Positions 12,801 through 22,715 of a DNA stretch of 64,000 nucleotides are shown here, one piece after another; the first letter of the stretch is position 1, and each line of letters starts with the position of its first letter. The DNA lies in contig NC_090246.1 of NCBI RefSeq assembly GCF_037325665.1, positions 38,997,786-39,061,785 on the forward strand, in the 5' to 3' direction. This DNA comes from Littorina saxatilis. Taxonomy: Eukaryota > Mollusca > Gastropoda > Littorinimorpha > Littorinidae. The notes below the pieces were generated by a model. That model saw nothing but the letters and a program-made list of their open reading frames with translations, searched no databases and was not told the origin of the DNA. The translations under genes were made by a program, and so were the position numbers.

Positions 12801-15800
12801 CAGGGTGTTGAATGGAGCAGTCTGGTTCCCCTTGTATGGTGTGAAACCCATGCTCATGTTAGGCACAGGCTCTGTGCTGTGTCCAGCAAAATCAGTATCA
12901 TTATCGTTTGAGGAAAACACCGGCCCTTCCCCCTGTGTTGTCTGGTTTTGCTGAAGGTTGAGAGGAAGATCAGAAGAGTCTCTGTTGAGGAAGTGATGGA
13001 AGACACCGACATCGCTCCCTCTCGCCGGCAGACCATGCGCCATGATGTTATGCCAGGTGGATGTGGCAGACTCCACCTCCTGCGCGGCTGCATTGGTGCC
13101 CTGAGCTCTGGGTATAGTCTTTTTAGGAGCTGAAAAATGAACATTTTTCTGCTGCGCACCAGCTGTTCCACACTTTGTAAGTGCTCTAGGGACATTTGCT
13201 TGCTGGGCCTTCTGAGGGGCTGCAGAATCTACAAGGGCTCTATTTTTCACCGACGGCTGACCCTGAGGTGCTGCTGATGAAGCGCCTGTTGTTTTTGCCT
13301 GCTGATTCATCTGGAAAATCTTCCACTGCTCCTGTAAACCTTTGTTCTGCGTCTGCGCTTCTTCAATCAAGGCTGCGTCCAGCTGCTGACGAACAAGTTG
13401 ACGCTGGGCGCCTGTCAAATACGCAGCAGTCCTGCATTCAGTGAGTCGCCTAGACATGGCCTCACCCCCTGGTCCTGACTCTGTGTCTCGCTCAGGAATC
13501 ATCTGGACATCCAAGGGACTATCGTCCAACAGCCTCTCTGGGTCTGGCGTGGACGAGACCAAACGCTTGTTGAAGTGCGCTGTCTCATCTCTTGGGCGAT
13601 GTCTCTCTACGCTCGGCATTATTTCCTGGCTGTTGTTGCTGTCAGGAAGGGAATGATCCGTGGCTGGAAAAGAAACAAAGCAAAGTCATTACCATGATGA
13701 TTCTACCATCTAAATAAAAAGAAAACACACCAGTAACCAGGTTAGGTACGTTTATATCTATAATCAATATTTCGGCACGATACTGCCTTCTTCGGGATGG
13801 TAAGCTTATCAGGGCCTAGCATTGGAAGAAGTGAGTTCAGCTTACAAAGGCGGGGGTCTGGGGGCAGCAGGAGGCCCCCAGTGGGGCCCAGGGTCAAAGC
13901 CTCTGGTGGGAGTTCGGGGGGCAAAGCCCCCTGAATTTGAAGATTTTTGGGTGATTTTTCATCTCAGATGAGCCCTCCCCAAGAAGATTGAGCAACTAAA
14001 TTATGCCTTCACCAACAAGCAAAACACAGACAGAAAACAAGAAAACAGAATCTTCTGTTATTTGGTCTGAAAGTGCTTACCATCTTCAAACAAACACAAT
14101 GTCACAAAATGTCAGCATTGTCACTCCTTGTCCTAAAGTTGTTGAAAACTATACACACTAGGCATGTCTTTAGCACAAATAATGTCCCCCCTTTGCTTGA
14201 GTTGAAATTGTTGAAAACTATACACAGAGAACGCCTGTCAAATGGTTGTGTGATGTGTCTAGTGTGTTGGCGAAGTGTTTTGTGTTTGTCACCTCTCGCT
14301 TTCAGCCCACACCGCTGGCTAGCACCGTCCTTTTCAGGACAACGCGAAAAGAGAGCAGCTTGCGTCAGTCTCTCCTGCCAGTACATAACCTCTCCACAGC
14401 AAGCCCTTTGTAGTGCCTCCATCGTGGCGACAGGCGTGAACTGGGTACCGAAAGGACCCAGGCTGAACTACAAGGACTCGGAGGAGGTTGGCCCCTAGAC
14501 GTGTGGCATGCAGGCCCACCGGCGTGTGGATACGCCCTGGTGCCCACGAACCAACCCCCAACTATGGGTTAAATAGCCGGGCAGGACAGGCTCGTCAACC
14601 CTGGAAGGCAGCTGTCCTAGGAGAAGATCACTCCAAAATTAAAACGAGGGCAGAGGAGGCTCACTATCCCTGCAAGGAAACTCCTCTAGGAGAAGGACCA
14701 CTCCAAATCTAAACCCACGTAGTCCCCCGAAGACGGAAGACATCGGCCATTAGGCGGGGAGCAGACCGGATGTCTACGCTTACTACGACAAATGATTGTG
14801 TCTAGGTCGAATGTTCGTGATACACAGAGAACGAATTGAAGTTGTTAAAAACTATATACACACTAGAAATGTCTTTAGCAGATTCTTGTTCTTGATTTGG
14901 TGTTTAACGTCGTTTTCAACCACGAAGGTCAGATGATCCTTCTTGGCTTATTGTTGTTTTTTTAAAAAGGTTCAAGCTTGAACTGCTTGGCCTTGCTCTT
15001 TGAAGTACAGCCATTCCTACTTCCAGGAATACCTGGATTCTTTGTCACTGAATGGCTGACCACGTTCCATGTTCAAGATTGTCACTTCATGACATTGTTT
15101 AACAAGTCTAGAGACACAACACACCGGCACAAAGCATGCTCGCGCGATGCCAGAGAAAGTGTGTGCTAAAGCAAACTATCAAATCGATTGAGAATTGAAC
15201 CGAACGGCGCACAAAACGAAAGCTGAGACTGTTTGGGTACACCGTTTGGGAATAACAGGTTTTTGCATTTCGGCGTACACCAAATCGAGTTCCGCGTACT
15301 GGAGATGTCATTTCGGCGTAACGTACGCCGAACGGCTTACAATGCTAGGCCCTGGCTTATGGAAAGAATGGAATGACGGTACGTGACATACAGTGTCATG
15401 AATTTTTATTATGATTAATGACGTCATAATTGTTTCTCGCACGTTCTTTCTTTCTCTCTCTCACACACACACACATGCGCGCTCACACACACGCGCGTAC
15501 GGGTACACACCCCCACACACACATATTCACTGTCCATATCTCTCTCTCTATCTCTCTTCTCAAGATAGTGGCCATAAAGTGGCCCCCCGAAATGAACGGC
15601 GATAGAGCAGACTTGAAAAAGTGTGAGAGCTGAGAACGATCCAGCTAGTCCTTGAAGTTGAGTCCGAAGGGATAGATCGTTCTCAGCTTCGTCATCCAGA
15701 AGAACTCACGCTTTCTGCGGCGTGGTGCATCGTCAGGATGAGACAGAATCTGCTCGATCACCATGCATCTCAGGTCGTCCACCCCATGACCTGGCCGATT

Positions 15801-17375
15801 GAAATGTTGTGTCACATGAGTGCCAGTGCTTTGGCGAATATCTGCAAAGTGCTTGTAAAAGTGTTGTTTCAGTGGAGTTTAAGTTTTCCCCACGTACTGT
15901 GTGTTCGAACACTTATCACATCGGAGCACATAAATTATGTTGTTGCTCTGGCAAGTGAATGCGTGTCTGAGGCAAAAGGACTCCCCCGTGCGGTGGCTGG
16001 CAAACATGGTGCCAGGCACCAGATAGGTTTTGCACATTATGCATTGTTTGGCCGTACAATGGTGACACCCTGGTGTTCTTGAGTCTGGGAGCTGGGGCAG
16101 TGATGAAGGCATGAGGATGCTCTTCAGTGACCTGGTGTTGCGTTCCCCGACCACTGGATCTGGTGCAGCTCGCTTCATCCTGTCGCTCATGTTTGTCATC
16201 TCTTGGTGGAGTCCTCTCAGCCATGTCCGAAGAGGAGGATTGTCAGGATGGTGTGTGACTACAAATGGAATCCTGCCACTTTTTTTTCTTTTCTTTATAC
16301 TGAAGACACTGGCTCCTGGTGGTGTTGGTAGCTTTAGTCCTGGCATTATTGATGGTGCTTTGTTTGTGTCCTCTTCTCTTCAGTAACTTGCTGAGTTCAT
16401 CACACTGGGTTTCAAATGACGTTGAGGTTGAACAAATGCGTCTTAGTCTAATGAAAAGGCTGTAGGGGATGTTCTTGATGGTATGGCGGGGGTGGCAAGA
16501 TGTGCTGAAAAGGTAGGCATGAGAGTCTGTTGGTTTAGAGTGAATGTAGCCAGATGTCAGTCTGCATGTAGCTGTCATGAAGTGTGACGAGAACGTCCAG
16601 GAACGAAACGACTTGACGTGATGACACTGAGGTGAATTTGATGGTTGGGGGATAGCTGTTGATGAACGTGATGAATGTGTCCAGGTCTTCATCAGAGCCC
16701 GTCCATAGTAGTAGGATGTCATCTATGAACCGTTTCCAAAAGTCCTCGTTCACAGGTACCAGATGTTTTGTAGAAGCTGTTTCTCCAATTGGCCCATAAA
16801 CAAACACGCCCCTGATGGTGCAAGAGGTGTCCCCATTGCCGTGCCAGATACTTATTTTTTAAGTCTGGTTCTCAAACGTGAAGACGTTATTCTTTAGAAC
16901 ATGATCTGCCACCTTTACCGCAACATCGGCTGGTGGAACATCTTGAGTTGGGTAAGTAGTAACGTAGTGGTGGATGGCAGATGTCATCTCGTCCTGAGGG
17001 ATGTTTGTGTACAATGCTTTCACATAGATGGAAATGAGTTTTGTCGTTTGTGGAAATGGGCCGAACTTTGAGTCTTGTAAGTCTACATCCTTCTTTAATG
17101 ATGATTCTACCATCTGTATAATTAATCCACGGCAACAGAATTAACATAACAAAAAGATCACTTATGCTTCAATGGCTATGGAATATAAACTGGCCAGAGA
17201 AAAAAAGGATTCTGTGTTTTTTTTTATACACAAGTTCAAGCTGCTTTTACTTTTAGACCAGTCTGATATTTTTGACTCTAGGACGTGCTGAAAATGAGTG
17301 TCTTTTCAGGCATGGGAATTAAAAATTGTAAAAACGGCTGAAAATTAAGGAAAAAAGAGGAAATATTTTTTGATG

Positions 17376-17409
<34 letters not shown>

Positions 17410-20400
17410 GTTTGTCCTTCCTGATATTATAAACAAAATTCTAGTTCAGATTGTTTTGATGAGGGGGTGGGGGTGGGGGGGGGGGGGGTTTACGGGTAAT
17501 ATTACACTAAAAGTAAAACACTACATATTTCGCACTAAAATACGAAAAAAGAGGAATTTCTACTGCAAAAATTAAAAAAAAACGGCGGAAATCCGACTTT
17601 TTTTTCACGAAAAAACAATCACCGATCGCATTTACGCCATTTTCACTAAAAAAAAACTAAAAAAAAAAATTCTTTTTTTTGCTGAGAAAAAAAAGCGGAA
17701 ATGCGATTTTTTTCGGTGGAAAATTAAAAAAAAAAGCGGAAATCCGCCAAACGGCGGACAATTCCCATCCCTGTCTTTTACTGTTATGGAACGTAATCTA
17801 TCCATAACATTGTCAAAGACACACACATCCCAAAGCCACTCTCCTACCACTGTTGTTCTCCTTCTGAATTACTGACAAGAACTTAGTCAGGATTTAGCCT
17901 TGGAGAAAAAGGCAATGGGACATTTGTCTCCCTCAACTAAATTCCAAACGGACATAGTCAAAGGCAAAAAGCGTCAAAGATGCATGTACGCGTTTTTGAA
18001 CAAAGATGCAAAATGGTGCAATATGGTGCCATCTGAGAATTAGCCGCTATATCGTGTTGTATGTGTGTGTGTTTGTTTGAGTGTGTGTATTCCGATGTAA
18101 AGTGTACATTTGGTGGCGCAGTGGTAGGTAATCTCAATGCGCCCTTTGACGCACTGAAGGGAATTGTGATGGGACATTTTTAGATTTAATGCGCCAATGG
18201 CGCACTAGTAGATGAAACCCTGCTTAGTAGCTAGTTCAAAGGCAAAGCATAGTCCCATAACCACTATTTTAGTTGTAGGGGAGCAAGACCTTGGATGTAA
18301 GAGATCTAAACTTCTCTGGCGTTAGCTTTAGCTTTTATGAGGGCAGTGCCCATCTCCTCTCCCTTGCTACCTGTCACTGGCCCTGAATAGATTCAGATAC
18401 CCAATTTTCAGCTTGGTGGACTGGAGAGCGCTTGGGAAAAATAGTTGTTTACAATATTGGCACCTGTAGTATGAAGGTCAAAACCTGATCTGGCAGCACA
18501 GGGCAGACCTGCCTACCCCCAAAATTACAAGGTGTAATGAGCCAAGTCAAAAAGAGTAATCTGGTGGAAGAAAGAGTAGTCAAAATTCAATTCGGCAATC
18601 ATTTCGCACATTGTCACTTCTGCTCGGACAATTTCTCCCTGCAGTTTTGTTACTGTATCACTTGACTCAAACTTCCTGATAAAGAAACCGGTAATTTGAA
18701 CATCTTTTGCCGTTTTGGTTTCCATGAGCTCTCTTTACTGCATCCTTATGATAATTTGTCCCGATGTGCTATGCACAGTCATATTTTCCAATGTGTGCAC
18801 ACGAAAAGTCACTGTGGCAAAGGGAACACAAGACGTGCTTTGGTCCTTTTGATTAAGGTCTTAGGCATGACCACGATTCCATTTGGCTGCCTTTGTATTT
18901 CTGTTGAATGGCTTTCTTCTTTTTCACAGCAATCCTTTTACCACCACTGTGACCAGCTTCCTCATCAGACTCGTCCGTCTCATGGGGACTCAGATTTTCC
19001 ACGCGTCGCTAATTCATTGTAATGTGAACAGCGTCATCTATCTTGTATGTGGCTGAACAGACCGGGAATAACTGGATATTGCCCAAACGATCTCGCGCAG
19101 GTGCAAACGCAAGCTCTGCAAGAGCAACAATACAGATCGGATTTACATCGAGATGAGATGCGAAAAATCGTACTTTTGGTTTCTTAAAAATCGTACTTCC
19201 ATTGTGGAAAGCGTGGTGGCGTAGTTTGGGGTTAACAATCGTAGTAAATTACGCCCAAATCGTAAGGTCTGACAGGGGTACCCACTCCAACCATTCTGCT
19301 ACTCCAGTTCTCTTGTATAAGTTAATTCAATATAAGGCCCCCCAAAATAAGGCCAAAACAATAAGGGTCGGTAGGTGGGTAACTTTTTCTTAAAAGAATT
19401 TATTTGTATTTATTTGCACAAGCCTTTCTATTGGTTGGAAATCTTGCGAGCTGTGTCCCCTGAGTGTCAGACTCAGTGCAAAATCAAATTTTTTCATTTA
19501 AATTATATTTTTTGAAGAGTGAAAAATGTTCGTGGGTTGTGAGAGAAAATTAGGGTTTATCCGGGAATCGGAAACATTGTGCATTCTTTCTTCGTGGCCT
19601 AACAGATAGCAGTGAAGAAAATCCAGCAACATACTTGACATCCAGTCCTCCACCAAAGTTCTAAGAGGTCCTTCAGTTCCACGCTGTGGTCTGGCGTCAT
19701 TTCTCTGCCTTGATACATCCTCATCAGACGAGTACAGTTCAAATCCAGCACTGGCTCGTGGCGCTTTCTTCCCAGGACCAGGCCTGTCAGAGTGACAAAA
19801 CATGGTAACTAAGTCTGAATAGCTAAGGAGTAAGGCCCCCAAACATAAAATGATGGTTATCAATGACAAGGCCAAAATGTAATGTAACCAGACAAAGGGA
19901 TAACAAAACGTGTCCATTCTTTGGAGGTATCCTCTCATGAAAAGGGTAAAGTAAGTTTGCAACACAACAAAGGCCAGTGACCGAGTAAGGTTTTCAGTTT
20001 GAGTTTGTTCTTGATACATTCTCTGACATAGCATGTAGACTAATCAGCTTCTGAGACAGACACATACAAATTCCACAAAGTCAAAACTAGTTAAACTGAA
20101 TTTAGGGTGAACCGATTACACAAAATGTAGTGCTTGATGCCTAATATCTTATTCTATAAAACTATATCAGTACTAGAGGAATACCCGGCTTCGCCGGGGT
20201 GAATCGCGAGACAGAGACAGACAGCGTGGCGGTTCATCACAATCACCTCTGCAAGCGAAGTCCTGTCAAACGGGATTGAGCATTTTAGAGCTTATTTCTT
20301 AGCCCTATATTATCTGTTGTGGCTTCTCAAATGCCAGAACATACAGACAGACGAAAGCCGCTAGACCCCATCACAAACAGAACTCTACAATCAACAGGTT

Positions 20401-22256
20401 TTTTCCCACACACACACACACAAACACACACACAGAGAAGCCGTATATATATATGTATATCTATATCTATAAATATATAGAGATAGGTGAGAGTGTATTT
20501 TTTGCGTGGCTATAAATTGATTCGACCTTTTCACTTTGACAGTAAGAACAACTTACGGGTGCAAGGGAAGCGTTCTGGACAGCGCAGTGACATTCTAAAA
20601 ATAGTACCTCAGAAACGGGAATTTGGGGTGAACGGCGCGACAGAGACAGACAGCGTGGCGGTTCACCACAATCACCTTTGAAAGGCGAAGTCCTGTCAAA
20701 CGGGATTGAGAATTTTTGAGCTTATTTCTTAGCCCTATATCATCTGCTGTGGCTTCTCACATGCCAGAACATACAGACAGACAAAAGCCGCTAGACCCCA
20801 TCACAAACAGAACTCTATAATACATAGGTTTTTGCCCACACACACACACAAACACACACACACACAGAGAAGCCGTATATATATATATGCATATCTGTAT
20901 CTATAAATATATAGAGATAGGTGAGAGTGTATTTTTCGCGTGGCTATAAATTGATTCGACCTTTTCACTTTGACAGTAAGAACAACTTACGGGTGCAAGG
21001 GAAGCGTTGTGGACAGCGCAGTGGACAGCGCAGTGACATTCTAAAAATAATAGTAACTTACAACTGAACGGGAAAGCCACACGAAGGAAGGGAGATAAAC
21101 GCCAAACACTGGAGAAGATAAGGAAGAGTTACTTATAATGGTGAAATGAACACAAAAACGAAAATGAGTTCAGCGCTGCGCGCTGAGAGCACGTGTTGAA
21201 ATATCTCATCGATGATATTGTGTCCGGGGTGTAGCTGAATACGGTGTCCAAATTTGAAAAAGATCCACCGAGAACTTTGGCGTTGTGATGTGGTGTAGCG
21301 GCTATGGTGTGTCGGTATGGGGGCCCGGGTAAGCTGAGGTGGAACCAAAATAGCTGAGGTGGAACCAAAATCGGTTCCGCGCTGCGCGCTGAGAGCACGT
21401 GTTGAAATATCGACCAGGTTGTGTCGTGTCCCGGGTCTACTTGAATATGCCCACCAAATTTGAAGCAGATCCATCGAGAACTTTGGCCGTGCATCGCGCA
21501 CAGACACACAGACAGACACACAGACACTAGTCGTATATATATATAGATATGTTTTATAAAATTACACACATGCAAATCTGCTATCATGCACATCAAGTAG
21601 ATCATCTACAACAATTAAAATCAAAAATGTTTATCAAGAATACTACTCAATGTGAGAAGGTTCATTTTCTGATTGTTTCATGGTAACATTTGCAGGTGCC
21701 GTTGTAGGATCCAACACCAACTTACTTTTTCCCAGCTGGAGCAGACTTCCCAGCACTCTTGGTCACCGTTTTCATTGGCACTGTCTGAAATGTAACAAAC
21801 TGTTGCAAACATAAGTACAGTGGAAACCCCCTTTTATATTTAAGACCACCCAATTTAAGACTAAGTCCTCCCTTTTAGTTTTAAGACCCTGTATTCTCAG
21901 ACTTTTTGTACATAACCTCTGTAAATTTACCCCCATTTTAAGACTCCCTCCTTTTTAATTTAAGACCCACTTTTCTCAGATTGTTGGAGGTCTTAAATGG
22001 GGGGTTCCCCTGTACATACATCTCTAACAGTATGAACATACTTTCATAGTAAACAATACTTGGGACATAGTAAAGTATGACAAACGAAACTAACTGCACA
22101 TCAGATCTTGATATAACTACTTAAAGTACTTTCTTACTCTTAGCAGAACTAGAAGCATCAATCCAAAACAACTGCAGGAATAGAACTTACCTTCGCACGG
22201 CTATTTGCAGCTGTAGTCCTAGCCGGCAACAAGCCATTCTTAGGCTTAAGTGGCAT
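4911..22256 (-). CDS. CCDC14: CCDC14 ortholog, complete coding region in ten exons
   Basis: CCDC14 is a coiled-coil protein of the centrosome and centriolar satellites; in human cells it binds KIAA0753 and restrains centriole duplication. Coding exons on the minus strand: 22191-22256, 21726-21784, 19635-19783, 11966-13663, 10652-10793, 10120-10202, 9130-9266, 7623-7816, 7080-7226 and 4911-6093. All nine introns are GT-AG, all phases match, and the total is 3858 nt: 1285 residues plus stop, against about 950 in human. The strongest family match is residues 686-718 (EIGLALQPLRSE, then LRRRLRILNQQLRE; human has EIALAMQPLRSE and LRRQLRILNQQLRE). The C-terminal DQKFREGVSALD (residues 1256-1267) matches human EQDFRNGLAALD. 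An acidic N-terminal patch, ELYSSDEDV, corresponds to a serine/aspartate-rich patch in human. Residues about 690-842 are predicted coiled coil. The extra length is mainly in the low-complexity residues 92-640 and in the serine-rich C-terminal third. At least one non-coding 5' exon must lie upstream, because the start exon has a splice acceptor. Confidence 0.9.
6351..6795 (+). mobile_element. short inverted-repeat element, diverged relative of the 11.2-kb family
   Basis: Starts with 'gagtcacgttcac' and ends 'agtcactttttctcaagtgactcaaaa'. It contains two copies of 'gtttccgagaaaag(c/t)ccaacgttaag', a GGCC-rich (ccgg)n stretch near 6735, and several AGGTCA half-sites. The end structure and internal 'ccaacgttaa' link it to the family at 11179-11911. 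It lies in the intron between CCDC14 exons 9 and 10. Confidence 0.55.
6808..6880. repeat. (AG)n microsatellite
   Basis: About 72 bp of pure AG directly after the preceding element. Confidence 0.95.
7080..7226 (-). CDS. CCDC14: CCDC14 coding exon 9
   Basis: 147 nt, acceptor gtacag, donor GTGCGT; residues 843-891. Encodes RMKQAVLEVMQHVDNN, the end of the helix, then a serine-rich linker. Confidence 0.85.
7623..7816 (-). CDS. CCDC14: CCDC14 coding exon 8
   Basis: 194 nt, acceptor ttaaacag, donor GTAAGC; residues 779-842. Coiled coil EHEKLVARQENVQQLNRLNQ continuing to SNMDIVQLQDTLG, which aligns with human QRDAEVTRLRELTRTLQ. Confidence 0.88.
7884..8492. mobile_element. MITE-like element with 'cagacgcacaaca' inverted ends
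   Basis: The left end has 'ggcggagacagacgcacaaca' split over 7890-7910 and the right end its inverted counterpart (8470-8490), with further similarity inward (accatgttttc / acactgttttc). No coding content. It contains a tandem duplication of about 75 bp (8029-8180, 'gtcagtgtcagcttgaccc' units). It lies in CCDC14 intron 7. Confidence 0.55.
8733..8966. mobile_element. small MITE with about 48-bp inverted ends
   Basis: The arms 'ggaaataact...gggttgtgaaagagt' (8745-8785) and their reverse complement (8912-8955) pair over about 48 bp, with a spacer of about 120 bp. Non-coding, in CCDC14 intron 7. Confidence 0.6.
9130..9266 (-). CDS. CCDC14: CCDC14 coding exon 7
   Basis: 137 nt, acceptor ttttccag, donor GTGTGTGC (non-ideal). 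Residues 733-778: LTLQTENLELQKRLTEAEQ, then a glutamine-rich heptad stretch. Ends in phase 0. Confidence 0.85.
9735..9806. repeat. partial pogo-like inverted-repeat fragment
   Basis: Carries 'gcgatatag' repeats and one terminal half 'ggaagtcccctgta' running into a TA tract, similar to the right end of the complete element at 21818-22012. The left half is not visible. Confidence 0.35.
10120..10202 (-). CDS. CCDC14: CCDC14 coding exon 6
   Basis: 83 nt, acceptor tgtttcag, donor GTAAGC; residues 705-732. Encodes RLRILNQQLRERERQAKEG, nearly identical to the human coiled coil at this place. Confidence 0.9.
10652..10793 (-). CDS. CCDC14: CCDC14 coding exon 5 (conserved core)
   Basis: 142 nt, acceptor ctgcag, donor GTAGGT; residues 658-704. 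Encodes EVCHLVQQICDVIEVLP followed by EIGLALQPLRSECSQLR, the best-conserved block of the family and the start of the main coiled coil. Confidence 0.92.
11179..11911 (+). mobile_element. MITE-like element carrying nuclear-receptor half-sites
   Basis: Begins 'acaagaagggcaaagccc', with 'gactcacatgc' just inside, and ends 'gcatgtgagtcaaaaa'; the two inner motifs are inverted repeats. It holds eight exact TCAAGGTCA motifs (either strand), several as overlapping direct repeats. No coding capacity. Three further copies lie at 35694-37035. Inserted in CCDC14 intron 4. Confidence 0.7.
11966..13663 (-). CDS. CCDC14: CCDC14 coding exon 4 (large, low complexity)
   Basis: A 1698-nt exon, in frame throughout, between cttttccag and GTAAGAAC; residues 92-657. 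Near its start is a glutamine-rich helical stretch (RQLVRQQLDAALIEE). The middle is asparagine-, glutamine-, proline- and threonine-rich and poorly conserved. The last residues, RRLRSLIHELKETCAIE, align with human YLLGELKALVAEQEDSE just before the conserved coiled coil. It carries most of the length difference from the human protein. Frame continuity over almost 1.7 kb and exact phase match at both ends support it as one exon. Confidence 0.9.
13740..13990. repeat. GC-rich dispersed fragment with 'aatatttcggca' motif
   Basis: Contains the inverted pair 'tttcggcacgatactgcc'/'ttcttcggg' and a run of GGGGCC-type palindromes (13850-13930) like those inside the hAT-like element at 28004-28501. Just left of it (about 13697-13714) is an 18-bp match to the 5' end of the Penelope-like element at 17.1 kb. 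The class is unresolved. Confidence 0.3.
14234..14819. mobile_element. 586-bp insertion with 14-bp target-site duplication
   Basis: Flanked by perfect direct repeats 'atacacagagaacg' (14220-14233 and 14820-14833). The interior is GC-rich, with blocks such as 'ggaggttggcccc' and 'cccaactatgggtt' and two related tandem segments ending 'aggagaag(a/g)(t/c)ca'. No long ORF, no poly-A tail and no terminal inverted repeats. The long TSD fits target-primed retrotransposition, so this may be a LINE 5' region or an unknown SINE-like unit. Confidence 0.6.
14894..14938 (-). repeat. fragment of the 'gtgtttaacgtcg' retroposon family
   Basis: Matches the 3' end of the family whose longest copy is at 42718-43105. 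It is 5'-truncated. Confidence 0.6.
15630..17145 (-). mobile_element. Penelope-like element, broken copy
   Basis: On the minus strand, fragments of a Penelope-type reverse transcriptase appear: an ALYTNIPQ block near 17000 and FWKRFIDDILLLW near 16710. These are followed by a C-terminal GIY-YIG endonuclease region with a cysteine/histidine cluster (CIMCKTYLVPG near 15990), IIYVLRCDKC...YVGKT near 15890, and a final FFWMTKLRTIYPFGLNF near 15670. RT followed by GIY-YIG is the signature of Penelope-like elements. The copy is 5'-truncated and broken in several places. It lies in CCDC14 intron 3. Confidence 0.8.
17307..17773. mobile_element. hAT-like MITE
   Basis: Ends are 'caggcatgggaatt' and, inverted, 'cagggatgggaatt' (13 of 14 identical), immediately flanked by the direct repeat 'tctttt' (17301-17306, 17774-17779). 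The interior is AT-rich with 'gcggaaatccg' palindromes and a poly-G run of about 30 (17380-17408). Non-coding. Confidence 0.65.
17780..19634. other. CCDC14 intron 3, no recognised element
   Basis: Holds short TG tracts near 18060-18090 and otherwise no exon, inverted-repeat element or RNA gene that I can support. Confidence 0.4.
19635..19783 (-). CDS. CCDC14: CCDC14 coding exon 3
   Basis: 149 nt between ctgacag and GTATGT. Encodes PGPGKKAPRA..., then FELYSSDEDVSRQ and LRTLVEDWMS. The acidic serine patch followed by a 'LRTLVEDW' helix parallels the human N-terminal region (SGYSIHSDSES, then LLRDIL). One base is left over, completing the ACC codon at the start of exon 4. Confidence 0.8.
20174..21546 (+). 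mobile_element. Helitron-like non-autonomous repeat with a 429-bp tandem duplication
   Basis: Starts near 'gaatacccggcttcgccggg', a 15-bp hairpin, and ends 'cacactagtcgtatatatatatag' (about 21520-21546). The inner 'acagagacagacagcgtggcgg' unit occurs at 20211 and again at 20640 (period 429). The 3' part, from 'cgctgcgcgctgagagcacg' on, matches copies at 37036, 46252 and 60290. Constant ends, a terminal hairpin and insertion in TA-rich DNA suggest a Helitron/Helentron relative, but no helicase is seen. In CCDC14 intron 2. Confidence 0.5.
21726..21784 (-). CDS. CCDC14: CCDC14 coding exon 2
   Basis: 59 nt, flanked by tttcag and GTAAGT. Encodes TVPMKTVTKSAGKS..., a basic, lysine- and serine-rich stretch (residues 23-41). 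Ends after two bases of the lysine codon completed by exon 3. Confidence 0.75.
21818..22012. mobile_element. pogo/Tigger-like MITE
   Basis: Inverted ends 'cagtggaaaccccc' and 'ggggggttcccctg', both bordered by TA, with 'tttaagacc' repeated inside. 195 bp, non-coding, in the 406-nt intron between CCDC14 coding exons 1 and 2, so it makes up about half of that intron. Confidence 0.65.
22191..22256 (-). CDS. CCDC14: CCDC14 coding exon 1 (start codon)
   Basis: Encodes MPLKPKNGLL..., residues 1-22, and ends in phase 0 before GTAAGTTC. The ATG is chosen because the exon opens only 25 nt upstream at an acceptor (tttcag, exon base 22281) and the frame upstream of it holds a stop. A short upstream reading frame overlaps this start (see 22246-22272). 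Confidence 0.75.
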
Positions 22257-22272
22257 GCTGTTGGATGATCAT
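22246..22272 (-). promoter_or_regulatory. upstream ORF overlapping the CCDC14 start codon
   Basis: Eight codons plus stop (M-I-I-Q-Q-H-A-T). It starts 16 nt before the main ATG in another frame and ends 8 nt past the first base of the main ATG, inside the CDS. Such overlapping uORFs usually lower translation of the main frame. Whether it is used depends on the transcript's real 5' end. Confidence 0.5.
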
Positions 22273-22424
22273 TTATCAAGCCTGAAAGTGAAAAGAAATG
22301 TATAAAACAAAATTATCATTGGAGTGAACAATTACAAATTTGCATTAGATTTAGAACTAAAACTTGTAGAAGATTCCTACAGATAGAATAGTAATAGTAT
22401 TCGTAATCGGTAATACCTACTGTG

Positions 22425-22715
22425 AGGCCTAAAAAAAAAATAGGTGTGGTTACGGTAACCCGACCTACCCTATTTTTAGGGGCCGATCCTATAACTTTTT
22501 ATTACATTTGTCAAAAAAAAAAAAAAAAAAAACGATTGCAAAAAACGCAATGAAAGCGAAAGCGCCCGAGTCGCACACTTATTTCCCTGTCAAGTAGGTT
22601 TAATTTGTACACATTAGAAAAAAAAGTAAAAAAAAAAAAAAAGTGATTGCCTACCTACCTACCCTATTTTTTTGGGCCATGTTACCGTAACCACACCTAT
22701 TTTTTTTTTTGGCCT
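22425..22715. mobile_element. MITE with 35-bp inverted ends
   Basis: Left arm 'aggcct' + poly-A + 'taggtgtggttacggtaac' (22425-22459) and its near-perfect reverse complement at 22681-22715. The interior is AT-rich. No clear target duplication was found. Confidence 0.7.

Noticed and set aside
15630-17145. LTR retrotransposon
   Set aside because: The reverse transcriptase is followed by a GIY-YIG domain, as in Penelope-like elements; no gag, protease, integrase or LTRs.
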